Shown here: positions 27,982-36,500 of the stretch, piece by piece
How positions within the stretch are numbered: the first letter of the stretch is position 1
Layout of the letters: each line of letters opens with the position of its first letter
Assembly (NCBI RefSeq): GCF_026619415.1
Contig: NZ_JAOVZR010000003.1
Location: forward strand, 124,001-188,000
Length of the DNA stretch: 64,000 nt
Direction: 5' to 3'
Source: Hoeflea algicola
GTDB taxonomy: Bacteria > Pseudomonadota > Alphaproteobacteria > Rhizobiales > Rhizobiaceae
Notes under the pieces: generated by a model
Seen by the model: the letters and a program-made list of their open reading frames with translations, nothing else
The model's database searches: none
What the model was told of the DNA's origin: nothing
Program-made: the position numbers and the translations under genes

Positions 27982-28377
27982 TCAGGTCCTTTTGACGGCT
28001 CTTACTCCGGCGCGGCGTGCTGCTTGCCGAATGGTCGCGGCGATCTCGCGCAAAAACGCGGCGCTAACCGAACCGATGGGCTCGGTGGAAACGAAATCGT
28101 AGTCCTTGTCCATCTCGACGCGATTGAACTCGTCGAGAATGATCCAGCAGGGCGCGGCAAGGCCAATGCGGCGGCATTCGATCTCCGGCACGCTCAAAGC
28201 GGTCTGATCGGCAGGGGGCTGCCTGGATGTAAATGGAAAGAGAAACACGACATCCGGATTGCCGGGTGTCTTGATGACGACGCAGACAGGGCGAGGCTTC
28301 CGGCCGGATTCCTCGCCCTTTTCCGCCTCACGATGCCACAGATAATGGAACTCGGCGACGTCGCCCTGTTCAAACAT
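27982..28377 (-). CDS. PemK/MazF-like toxin
   Basis: A 131-residue protein beginning MFEQGDVAEFHYLW, with GRKPRPVCVVI and VVFLFPFTSR, matching the opening strand GD--, the RPVVV-like strand and the core of the PemK/MazF fold; DYDFVSTEPIGSVS resembles the later conserved strand. These are mRNA interferases. ATG 28377 overlaps the antitoxin stop (ATGtttGA), so the toxin is translationally coupled. It is somewhat longer and more divergent than MazF, so enzymatic activity is inferred. Confidence 0.7.
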   Translation of the reverse strand: MFEQGDVAEFHYLWHREAEKGEESGRKPRPVCVVIKTPGNPDVVFLFPFTSRQPPADQTALSVPEIECRRIGLAAPCWIILDEFNRVEMDKDYDFVSTEPIGSVSAAFLREIAATIRQAARRAGVRAVKRT

Positions 28378-28624
28378 CTTCTTTTGCAGGCTCAAGGATG
28401 GCGTCTATGCCGGACATCAGCTCCTCATGGACATCGTCTGGCACATCGTGCAGGGAATAGGACTTCGTCGGGCTCGGCTCGCCACGCATGCGGTGATAGT
28501 CGCGCGCGGAGAGAACAAAGAGCTTCTCCTTGCCGTGCTTGGTGAGCACGACCGGTTCGATCATCGCCGCCTCGAGGATTTCGCCCGAGGCGCGATTCAT
28601 GTCGGAGAACGTGTAATGCTTCAT
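28370..28624 (-). CDS. Phd/YefM-like antitoxin
   Basis: An 84-residue protein: MKHYTFSDMNRASGEILEAA followed by EPVVLTKHGKEKLFVLSARDYHRM, the Phd/YefM DNA-binding fold, and an acidic tail (DVPDDVHEELMSGIDAI). The start is set at ATG 28624, where the fold begins; ATG 28645 adds seven residues without support. It has an excellent promoter with an overlapping palindrome (28647-28676). The pairing of a Phd-type antitoxin with a MazF-type toxin is a mixed combination. Confidence 0.85.
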   Translation of the reverse strand: MKHYTFSDMNRASGEILEAAMIEPVVLTKHGKEKLFVLSARDYHRMRGEPSPTKSYSLHDVPDDVHEELMSGIDAILEPAKEDV

Positions 28625-28646
28625 CCTGCGGCTCCAGCGTTTCACC

Positions 28647-28676
28647 TAAAATAGGTATTTTACGTTGTTTTGTCAA
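28647..28676 (-). promoter_or_regulatory. Promoter and operator of the second toxin-antitoxin module
   Basis: Reverse strand: TTGACA (-35, 28671-28676), 17-base spacer, TATTTT (-10, 28648-28653). The palindrome TAAAATA-GG-TATTTTA (28647-28662) covers the -10, the expected place for antitoxin autorepression. Confidence 0.8.
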
Positions 28677-28695
28677 TTCGAGTCTTCGTGTCGAC

Positions 28696-28724
28696 AAAAA
28701 AGGGGCGGAGCCGAAGATCCGCCC
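28696..28724 (-). terminator. Intrinsic terminator of the 28732-29319 gene
   Basis: Read on the reverse strand: GGGCGGA, an 8-base loop, TCCGCCCC, then TTTTTT. It starts just after the stop of the leftward gene and separates it from the toxin-antitoxin promoter. Confidence 0.9.
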
Positions 28725-28731
28725 GTATGGC

Positions 28732-29319
28732 CTAGCTGAGTGCGGCCATCTGCAGTTCGGCCGCCTTGCGATCGACCGTCTGGCCGGGGTTGTCGATCGG
28801 GCGCTGGAAGGGCTTCCAGGCCTCGCCGACCACCTCTTCGTAAGCGGTCACGACGCCTTCGGCGGCGCAGCGGAGCGCGTGGGCTTGCAGGCCCATATCG
28901 GCTGCGAATTCGCGCTTGCGTTGGGCTGCCCCATCGAAGCCGACCGGGCCATCGATGTCCTCGTCCCGAGTGTCATTGGATCCCTTGGCCGTGGCATCGC
29001 GGGCCTCGGTCACGGCGCGGCTGTAGAATTGTCCGGCCCCGTGGGCGGAGCCGACAAACGAACCGACGATGCGCTGCAGGTGGATCTGCATCGCCCGTTC
29101 GCCGAGACCCTCGTTCAGGGAATCGGCCGTATCGACGATGATCTTGTGGTGGAGGTCGCGAATGCCGTCGCTGTCGATCACGGGAAGACCGAAGCTTTCG
29201 GAGATGAGGGAGGCCTGAGCGCTATCGGGGCAGGCAAGTCGGACCATTTCGAGCGAAGCGCCCTTGCGAAGCTGGGTAACCTTGGCGGATTGACGGGAAG
29301 AACGAGCGGTACTGGTCAT
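28732..29319 (-). CDS. Hypothetical plasmid protein, 195 residues
   Basis: The start is ATG 29319 after GAAGGAAAGG, a strong ribosome site; upstream in-frame codons to 29532 are not protein-like. The sequence has MVRLACPDSAQASLISESFG, DLHHKIIVDTADSLNEGLGE, then a region QIHLQRIVGSFVGSAHGAGQ and EVVGEAWKPFQRPIDNPG near the end. It is soluble and mainly helical, with no known motif. I cannot assign a function. It has its own terminator (28696-28724) and stands in the leftward accessory series. Confidence 0.7.
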   Translation of the reverse strand: MTSTARSSRQSAKVTQLRKGASLEMVRLACPDSAQASLISESFGLPVIDSDGIRDLHHKIIVDTADSLNEGLGERAMQIHLQRIVGSFVGSAHGAGQFYSRAVTEARDATAKGSNDTRDEDIDGPVGFDGAAQRKREFAADMGLQAHALRCAAEGVVTAYEEVVGEAWKPFQRPIDNPGQTVDRKAAELQMAALS

Positions 29320-29720
29320 GTGAGTTTCCTTTCCTTCACGGTATGGCCGAAGGCTCAAGCCGGACTGCCGGCCTTCCCTTCGGGCGCGGTCAGGAAAAAC
29401 CGGTGGAAAGACGGAGGCTTCAGGGTCCGCGCGGACCGGGCCGAGCGAACCTGTCCTGCGGGTCAGCAGGGCTTTCAGCCCTTGCGCCATACCGCGGGAC
29501 CGGCTTGGCGAGGATGGTCCGCGCGGCCGCACCGCGGCGCGTCAGCGGCCTTGAAGGCTCCGGCCGCCGGTTTACGACCGCAGCCTGTCCCGAAGGGAAG
29601 GCCGGCAGACATGGCGCTCCACTGGCGGCGATGTGTGAAGGAAATGACGATCGCCAACCGGACCGCTCACCCGACCAAACCACCGCTGCGTCTGCCGATG
29701 CGGTTCGGGAGATCGCTGCG
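29320..29720. other. Non-coding 400-bp region with a 20-bp perfect inverted-repeat pair
   Basis: No gene. The segment 29365-29608 is bounded by perfect inverted repeats: CTGCCGGCCTTCCCTTCGGG (29365-29384) and its complement CCCGAAGGGAAGGCCGGCAG (29589-29608), with 204 bases between. The inside is very GC-rich with smaller dyads and no protein-like frame. The form resembles a small non-autonomous (MITE-like) element or a very large hairpin; no flanking target duplication was seen. Confidence 0.6.
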
Positions 29721-29971
29721 CTAAACCTTGCCTACCAGCCATTGCGGGAAGGGCATGCTTCCGGGTTCATAGTCTGGCGGGATGGCGGCAGGGGCCATGG
29801 ACGCCGCAAGGTCCTCGCCGGCGACGGCCCAGTCGATGATGGCGACATTGGCCGGACCCGTAAATGATGCGGTTCCATCAAGGAGGACTTCGAGCGTTTC
29901 GGCGATGTCCGCACGGGGATTGGTGGTATCGGCGTCACTAGAATATGGACTGCAACGATCCATGTGGTCAT
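29721..29971 (-). pseudogene. Small hypothetical protein, apparent one-base frameshift
   Basis: The ribosome site AAAAGGAA fits ATG 29971, whose frame begins MTTWIVAVH and then becomes Pro-rich nonsense. A second frame gives SSDADTTNPRADIAETLEVL, then FTGPANVAIIDWAV and PPDYEPGSMPFPQWLVGKV, which look like real protein. Adding one base near 29946 joins MTTWIVAVH to SSDADTTNPR in a single protein of about 83 residues. ATG 29971 overlaps the stop of the upstream small gene (ATGA), supporting this start. Either the gene is broken or a base was missed in sequencing; ATG 29963 gives an 80-residue alternative without a good ribosome site. Function unknown. Confidence 0.5.
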
Positions 29972-30180
29972 GGTCTGGGTTTCCTTTTCGGGGTGATGAA
30001 GCGGGGTGCGTGGATCGAGGTCAGAACCGCGCGCTTCCACGCGTCGACCCCCGCAAACCGAGTGCTGTACCTCCTGTGATGGATGATGAGCTTCGGATGG
30101 GCGCCTTCCATCCGGAAGCTGGCGCGCCAGCCGAACGCCGTGGCGATGAGTTTCCAGGGGACGGCAATCACCGCTCCCAT
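29968..30180 (-). CDS. Small hypothetical protein coupled to DUF7007 gene
   Basis: A 70-residue basic protein beginning MGAVIAVPWKLIATAFGWR and containing GAHPKLIIHHRR. Its ATG overlaps the stop of the DUF7007 gene, and its stop overlaps the start of the next small gene (ATGA at 29968-29971). Overlaps at both ends in the same direction argue for a real gene in a compact operon. I do not recognise the family. Confidence 0.5.
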   Translation of the reverse strand: MGAVIAVPWKLIATAFGWRASFRMEGAHPKLIIHHRRYSTRFAGVDAWKRAVLTSIHAPRFITPKRKPRP

Positions 30181-31046
30181 CCGTCAAAGCTCGACGGACC
30201 CTCGTAGATTGCATGGCGGACTGGATCGACGACGAAACCAAGTGGGCCGACCGTGTATTCCGCGGACGGGACCAGAAATCGGCGTTCGTCGGCTCCTTGG
30301 TCGCGATTGCCGCCGGGCGTTGCGATGACCTCGACAATGCCGCCGTGATGATTCGACCTGATGGCGGAGATCACGATCCAGTCGCCGACATGGCGAGACT
30401 GGAAGGCCCGGCGATCCTTTTCCCGGGATTGGCCGGCTTCGAGCACAGCTCCTGAGATCGCCTCCCAGGCGTCCGGCCAGCTGTCCTTGATCGCCTGCTC
30501 GGCACTGCGCCGCTCGAATGTGGTGAACAGATCCGGGAAGGTCAGGGCGACAATCGCCCACTCGACATCCTCTTCATACCAGCCGTTGGTCGTCCGAAGC
30601 CTTCGGTCGACCTTCGCGTTGCGCTCGGTCGACAGGTGGAACCCGCCATGGCCCGCAGTAGAGTGGCAAACGACGCCTTCGGCAAACACTGTCGCGCCCT
30701 GCGACAACCCCCAAGGCGTATGTGCATGGAAGCTGATCTCGCGGCGGCCGAGGTCATGCTTTTCGCGTGCGTGCTCGGCCTGTTCGAACACCTTGGCACG
30801 GAACGCGGCCTCGTCGGCAAGCTGGCCGCTATGACCGAAGAAGTCGGCGCGGACGAGCTCCGGCAATGGGCGGCGCACGAACCACGCCATGGCGAGGTGG
30901 TGTGTCCCGTCCCGCGCCGGCAGCATGGCGTAGGCGGCGTCATCGACGCGCGCCACGGGAAATCCCTCGGCGCTGGTCCCGAACTCAACCCCGGAAATGT
31001 CCGGGATCTGTGAAGCGGAAGGGAGGGTCTGGGTGGAAGGAGTCAT
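30168..31046 (-). CDS. DUF7007-like plasmid protein
   Basis: A 292-residue protein. It shows AMAWFVRRPLPELVRADFF, HAHTPWGLSQGATVFAEGV, then STAGHGGFHLSTERNAKVD and WYEEDVEWAIVALTFPDLF, the pattern I associate with DUF7007. The name is from memory and should be checked. No enzyme motif is evident. ATG 31046 has a GAGGGAGG ribosome site; upstream codons to 31064 add little. Its start overlaps the end of the 176-residue gene by 62 bases and its end overlaps the next small gene, so it belongs to an operon running from 31515 to 29721. Confidence 0.75.
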   Translation of the reverse strand: MTPSTQTLPSASQIPDISGVEFGTSAEGFPVARVDDAAYAMLPARDGTHHLAMAWFVRRPLPELVRADFFGHSGQLADEAAFRAKVFEQAEHAREKHDLGRREISFHAHTPWGLSQGATVFAEGVVCHSTAGHGGFHLSTERNAKVDRRLRTTNGWYEEDVEWAIVALTFPDLFTTFERRSAEQAIKDSWPDAWEAISGAVLEAGQSREKDRRAFQSRHVGDWIVISAIRSNHHGGIVEVIATPGGNRDQGADERRFLVPSAEYTVGPLGFVVDPVRHAIYEGPSSFDGWER

Positions 31047-31515
31047 GCTGCCCTCCCTCAACATGATCGGCCGCCGCCTGGTCAGCGGTCACCTCTTGCA
31101 GCACTGCATCGGGGTAGCCGTGGCGCGACAGCCATTCATCGGCCGCCTGCCGGTTCTGGGCGACATGGACCAGCTCGCTGGCTTCACCGGGACGATCCAG
31201 CACCAGGATCGAGCCTGGGGCGGGCTGCTCAACGACCGAGAACTCGAGAGCGCTGTCGACCGAGAACGTCCTGAAAACCCGCAGCACGATGACGGCCAAG
31301 CTGGCGAAATCGCCCTCGTGAAGGCTGAAACTGCCGGGAAAGGTGATCTCGCCAGTGTGGCGACCGGCCGTCTTCTTGACCAGTCGGCCCCTATTGTTGC
31401 GGTTCTCCCAGGCCTGGAGCTTGCGGCGGTGCCGTTCCGGTGGGCGCGGCGTGCCGTCGGAATAGCGAATGATCGCGCCGAGCGGCGCCTGGTCGTAGAT
31501 CAGTTGTGCGGACAT
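30985..31515 (-). CDS. Hypothetical plasmid protein, 176 residues
   Basis: The protein starts MSAQLIYDQAPLGAIIRYSD, then RPPERHRRKLQAWENRNNRG, ITFPGSFSLHEGDFASL and later SELVHVAQNRQAADEWLSRH. The start is supported by AGGAGG just upstream. A mixed alpha/beta protein with a basic N-terminal part; no family recognised with certainty. It overlaps the DUF7007-like gene by 62 bases and follows the ParB-like gene by 89 bases. Confidence 0.7.
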   Translation of the reverse strand: MSAQLIYDQAPLGAIIRYSDGTPRPPERHRRKLQAWENRNNRGRLVKKTAGRHTGEITFPGSFSLHEGDFASLAVIVLRVFRTFSVDSALEFSVVEQPAPGSILVLDRPGEASELVHVAQNRQAADEWLSRHGYPDAVLQEVTADQAAADHVEGGQHDSFHPDPPFRFTDPGHFRG

Positions 31516-31604
31516 GGTGATGTCCTCCTGTTGGACGGATTGGAAATGGAAACGCCGCCGGACGATGCCGGCGGCGTGATTTGCGTTCGGAAGAAAGAAG
31601 ACCG

Positions 31605-33269
31605 CTATTCGGCGGCCTCGCGGAAGCCTTCGGACACCGCGTCCGGGTCGATGTCGCCCTCATCCGGCTCGTCGATGGAGCCGTCGGCATCCCCGGCTTC
31701 CTCGTCCTCGGTGAGCTCGTTGCGGGCCTTCCAGCCAGCGAGTTCGTTTGCCTCCGGCGCGAAGAGCGCCGAAGCGTGGACGAAGCGTTCCTCCTTGAAA
31801 TGCTCGACGAGCGCAGCGCGGGTGTCGCGAACCTTGTTGCGCGGCAACACCGAGGTGTCCGCGCATGCGGCCTCGAGCGCCTGCCGGGAGAGGCATAGAA
31901 GGAAGTCTTCCGTCCCCATATTGGGCAGGAAGCCGTCAGCTCCGACAACGGCGCCGGCGATCCGCGAGACAATGCCGCTGTTCGACATGTTGCGGCGGCA
32001 CGACAGCACCTCGATCAGCACCGAGCGCACGGCAATGCGGAGCGTGTCCTTGTCGAAGGCAAGATTGCCGGCTTTATCGACCAGGGTCGCGGCATGGGGC
32101 GCGATCTGGCTGCGGAACGAACCCGTATTGCCCGACCCGGTATCGACGCGGACGTTCTGACCGGCAAAGGCGATGACGAGCAGCGCCATCAGCGTATCGT
32201 CCTCGATCGGTGCGCGTTGAAGCGCCTCGTGCAGCGCGTCGGTGCGGAAGTCGCCGATCATGTCCTGGCCTTTCTGGGTGACATCGGGGCGCTGCGCCGA
32301 CGCGACAGCGCCGCCGTCCGCTGCCTTGCCCTTGGCGGCTTTCGGCTCCGGCATCCGGTAGACGACGGACTGCACCTTTCCCTCACGGTCGAGATACATG
32401 GCCGTGCAATCGGACTTCTTCGGCTTGCCGTAGATCCGCTCGGCCTTCTTGGGCAATTCCGGCTGCCCCCAATTGTTGGACTCGGTGATCATGCCATTAT
32501 TGGGCAGATTGTTGGTCATCCATTCCTGCTGGGCGCCGAGAAAGGCCTCGACATCCGTCGTGTAACGGCTGTCTTCGTCGGCGGGCGCAAAGAGGTCCTC
32601 GACCCAAGCGATGCCGTAAGCCTGCGCGAGCTCATCGTCGAAGCTGGCGTCGCGGGCATACATGCGGGTCTTGGACAGGCCATTGGCAACCGACCACCAG
32701 GACGTCGTTTCATTCTTCTTGGGCTTGTGGGCCTTCCAGACCTCCTTCTGCTCCGCAATCGAGGCCGCGGCGATTGTCCTGAGCTGCCGTTCGTCCGGCA
32801 TGTCGCCCTTGGCCATCTGGTCCAGCATGGCGGGAAGCACATTGGCGAGAAGCCGGAGCTTCTTGATCTGGCGCACCGAAAGCGACAGCGCCGCGGCGAT
32901 GCCTTCCTCGGTCCAGCCAAGCGCGACCAGGCGCTCAATGGCGCGCCACTGGTCCACGGGGTTGAGCGGCTCACGGGCGATGTTTTCGACCATGGAGCGC
33001 ATGGCGCCGCCGTCCTCGGCCGGATCGGTCACGATGACCTCGATCTCCTCGAGCTCCGCGGCGATCGCGCCTCTGGTACGGCGATGGCCGGCCTGGATGA
33101 TGAAGCCGTTGCCACCATCGGCTTCGGGGGAAACGACTGGCGGCTGGATGATGCCGACGGCCTTGATGGTCGCGGCCAGCAGCGCATCGCCCTGCGGTGT
33201 GGATTTGGATTTGCGGGCATCGTCGGGATTGTCCTTCAGAGCGCGCGGGTCGATCTTGATGATATGCAT
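31605..33269 (-). CDS. ParB/RepB/Spo0J-type nuclease-domain protein
   Basis: A 554-residue protein. Residues 1-110 form a ParB N-terminal domain: IDPRALKDNPDDARKS, GFIIQAGHRRTRGAIAAEL with the GHRR box, and MVENIAREPLNPVDQW. A helix-turn-helix follows (WTEEGIAAALSLSVRQIKKL). The long C-terminal half is plasmid-specific with an acidic end. The start is ATG 33269 after GGAGCTTCC. Proteins of this class on rhizobial plasmids are separate from repABC ParB and are not proven partition factors; they may bind DNA as CTP switches. It is the next gene after the giant methylase/helicase, both leftward. Confidence 0.85.
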   Translation of the reverse strand: MHIIKIDPRALKDNPDDARKSKSTPQGDALLAATIKAVGIIQPPVVSPEADGGNGFIIQAGHRRTRGAIAAELEEIEVIVTDPAEDGGAMRSMVENIAREPLNPVDQWRAIERLVALGWTEEGIAAALSLSVRQIKKLRLLANVLPAMLDQMAKGDMPDERQLRTIAAASIAEQKEVWKAHKPKKNETTSWWSVANGLSKTRMYARDASFDDELAQAYGIAWVEDLFAPADEDSRYTTDVEAFLGAQQEWMTNNLPNNGMITESNNWGQPELPKKAERIYGKPKKSDCTAMYLDREGKVQSVVYRMPEPKAAKGKAADGGAVASAQRPDVTQKGQDMIGDFRTDALHEALQRAPIEDDTLMALLVIAFAGQNVRVDTGSGNTGSFRSQIAPHAATLVDKAGNLAFDKDTLRIAVRSVLIEVLSCRRNMSNSGIVSRIAGAVVGADGFLPNMGTEDFLLCLSRQALEAACADTSVLPRNKVRDTRAALVEHFKEERFVHASALFAPEANELAGWKARNELTEDEEAGDADGSIDEPDEGDIDPDAVSEGFREAAE

Positions 33270-33521
33270 TGGAAGCTCCTGGTTGGGGATTGAGGACCCG
33301 GCACGCCACCGGTTCCCTTTTTCGTCTTCTTCTCGAAGACATCCCCGGGACTGCGGAGCGGGCGGGCCGGTGCAACTGCGGTCGAGCGTCCCTGCCCGGC
33401 CGGACAAGCGGGGCTGACAAGACCTGCGAAGGACGACGGGCCGGGATGGCGCAGGCGGCGGTTGAGCGACAGCGTCGCCGGGCCCAACCGATCTGCGACC
33501 GGTCCCCTTCCTCCTTCTTCT
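33270..33521. other. Intergenic region between methylase/helicase and ParB-like gene
   Basis: About 250 bases with two similar blocks, ACCGGTTCCC plus a pyrimidine tract (about 33311-33340) and ACCGGTCCCC plus a pyrimidine tract (about 33500-33530). The resemblance suggests a short duplication. No gene. Confidence 0.35.
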
Positions 33522-36500
33522 TCAGGCCGCCTCCCCGGCATTCTCCCGCTCCTTCAATACCTCATCCGCCAGATCGGCTTCGATTTTGGCGAGTTGTTGG
33601 CGCTTCTCTGCAAGCTCGTCTTCGAAGCCGAATTCCCCGCCCTGGCGGGATTGATAGGAGGCCCACCGGCGCTTGGCATCATCGAGTCGGAAGCGATATT
33701 GCGACCGCTCGTCCTCGAAACCGGAAAGCACATGCTCGATGCGCGACACGGCGCCGAGCGGAGTGACGGTCAGCGCCAGGTCGATCTCCGTTTCCGCGCC
33801 AGTCCGCGCAATCGTTACGTCGTACTGGAAATCGTCCTGACCGACACGCTGGCCCGAGAAAACGAGATCGAAGCCGCCAATCGTGGCGATCGTCTTTTCA
33901 TCCTCCTCGCGAAGATGCACGAGCGTCATGATTTCCTTCATCAGGGCACGGCCGGCAGGCTTGCGCTCGGTGAAGGATTGCCCGGCAACGGTCATGGCAA
34001 AGGCATCGCCGGCGGTCGGAATCCGACGCTCGATGTCCTTACCTATCTCGACGATCCGCCGCGTGTCGTGCTCGATATCGCGCTCGGCATTGCGGATCTG
34101 GCGGCGAACGGCGAAGAGATCGTCTCGATGCGCGGCGCGCAAGCGTTCGAGCCGGGCAATGTCGGCTTCGAGGCCTGCCTTCTGCATCAGGCGCTGGTCG
34201 CCGGAAGCGATCGCTTTGGCCATGGCGAACTGGTTGGCCTGCCCCTCGCCCAGATCTTCGAGCCGGCGAACGGATGTGTCGCCGGAGAGGGCCGCAGCGA
34301 TGAACCGGGCCTTGCGCTCGTTGTTCTGCCACATCTGCGCATCCATCGAGCCTTCGGTGGCGTAAGCGAAAATGTCGATCTCGTCATGCTGATTGCCCTG
34401 CCGCTCAATGCGGCCCTCGCGCTGCTCGATCTGAGAGGGAAGCCAGGGCACGTCGAGATGATGAAGGGCCTTCAAGCGAAGCTGGGCGTTGACGCCTGTG
34501 CCCATGGTTTCCGAGGAACCAATCAGGAAGCGGACCTTGCCCGCATTGACATCGGCGAAGAGGCGATGCTTGGCCTCGGTCTTCTTGTAATCTTGCATGA
34601 AGGCGATTTCGGACGCCGGAACGCCGAGACGAACGAGCTCGTCGCGGATCCAGCGATAGGCGGAAAAGCCTCTGCTTTTCTCGACGCTGATCGTGCCGAG
34701 ATCGGAAAAGATCATCTGCGCCGCGCCCGGCAGATCGAAGGGCTTGCCCTCACGGGTCAGATAGGTGTTGGAGCCGGTCTTGCGCCAGATGCGGAAGCTG
34801 TTCTCGATCAGCTTGTTGAGCTTGTTGTCCGGCTCATTGTCATTGTCGGGATCGACCAGACGGAGATCGATTGCCGCGTGGCGGCCATCGGTGATGACCG
34901 AAAGCAGGATGTCGTCACCGGGCTTGGCCGGACCTTCGCGTTTCTCAATGGCCTTGATGCGCGCCTCCAGCACGTGCTGATAGAGCTTGAAGTCGTCGGT
35001 CGGCTTGGCGGTGACGATCTGTCGTTTGCCCGTCGAGACAGCGGGGATTTTCACATATTGCTTCAGATCCTCCGGCAACACGACATCGGCGAAGCAGCGG
35101 AACATGGCGATCAGTTCCGGCACATTGACGAAGGTCGCAAAGCGCGAGACGGGCTTGTATTTGCCCGAGGGCTGCAATTCGAGTTCGGTCGTCACATCGC
35201 CGAAAGTCGAGGCCCAGGCGTCGAATTCGTGCAGACCGCGTTCCTTGAGCGCGTCGAAGCCGAGGAAGCGCTGAACCGAGAACATTTCACCAAGCGTATT
35301 GGTGATCGGCGTACCCGAGGCCAGCACCAGTGCCCGACCCGGGTTCTTTGTCTCGATGAATCGGGATTTCACGTAGAGGTCCCAGGCCCGCTGCGAGCCG
35401 TTCGGATCGACGCCTTTTAAGGTCGACATGTTGGTGGCGAAGGAGAGTTTCCGGAACTCCTGCGCCTCGTCGACGATGATCTGATCGACGCCGATCTCGG
35501 AAATGGTCAAGAGATCGTCCTTGACGGTCGCCAGCGATTCCAGCCGATCCTTCAGGCCCTCTTTCAGCCGTTCAAGGCGTTTGCGCGACACCCGATCGTC
35601 GCTTTCGACCCTGGTGAGCATGTCTTCATAAAGCGCGAGCTCATCCTCGATCATCTGCTTTTCGAAGACTGCCGGTACGGCGATGAACTTGAAGGCGGAA
35701 TGCGTGATGATGATCGCGTCCCAGGTGGCCGTCGCGGCGCGCGACAGGAAGCGGTGACGTTTGTCTTTGGAAAAATTCGTCTCGTCGGCGACGAGTATCC
35801 GCGCAGTCGGATAAAGCGCCAGGAATTCGCGGGCGGCCTGGGCCAGGCAGTGTCCGGGTACGACCAACATGGCTTTCGAGATCAGGCCGAGGCGGCGCTG
35901 TTCCATGATGGCGGCCGCCATCGTCATGGTCTTGCCGGCGCCGACGGCGTGGGCAAGATAGGTCGCGCCGGACGAGATGATCCGCCAGATGCCGCGTTTC
36001 TGGTGCCCATAAAGCGAAAAGGCGCCTGAGGCGCCCGGTAGCTGGAGATGATCCCCGTTGAAGGATCGGGGCGCGATATTGTTGAAGCGGTCGTTATAGA
36101 CCCGCGCCAGCCGGTCGGTACGGTCCGGATCGGACCAGACCCAGGTCTGAAAGGCGGTCTTGATCTTGGTGAGCTTCTCCTTGGCCGCCTCGGTGTCGAC
36201 GACATTGAGGACCCGGCGCTCGCTGTCGCCGTCCTTCACCGTGTCGAAGATCTGCGGGATACGGCTATTGAGGGCGTCTGCGATGAGTTCGCCGGCATGC
36301 CGGCGCTTCGTGCCCCATTCGGAGGTGCCTTCGGCGCGGTAGGCCAGCATGCGTGCATCGACCGTCCATGAAGCGAGTTCCGGCATGTGGCGAATCCGGA
36401 TTTCGGGCCCCATCGTTTCCTTGACGAAGTCGGCGACATCACTGGCGGGAATCCAGGGCGCACCGAGTCGGGCGGTGATCTCGGACGGGCTGAGATCGGC

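Noticed and set aside
31605..33269. Plasmid partition gene proving a replication locus
   Set aside because: The protein is longer than repABC ParB, and no ParA, RepC or origin is nearby; it is an accessory ParB-domain protein.
32094..35420. Long forward frames (399 and 652 residues) opposite the ParB-like and methylase/helicase genes
   Set aside because: Both lie antisense to clearly conserved proteins and have Leu/Gly/Arg-rich composition typical of shadows.
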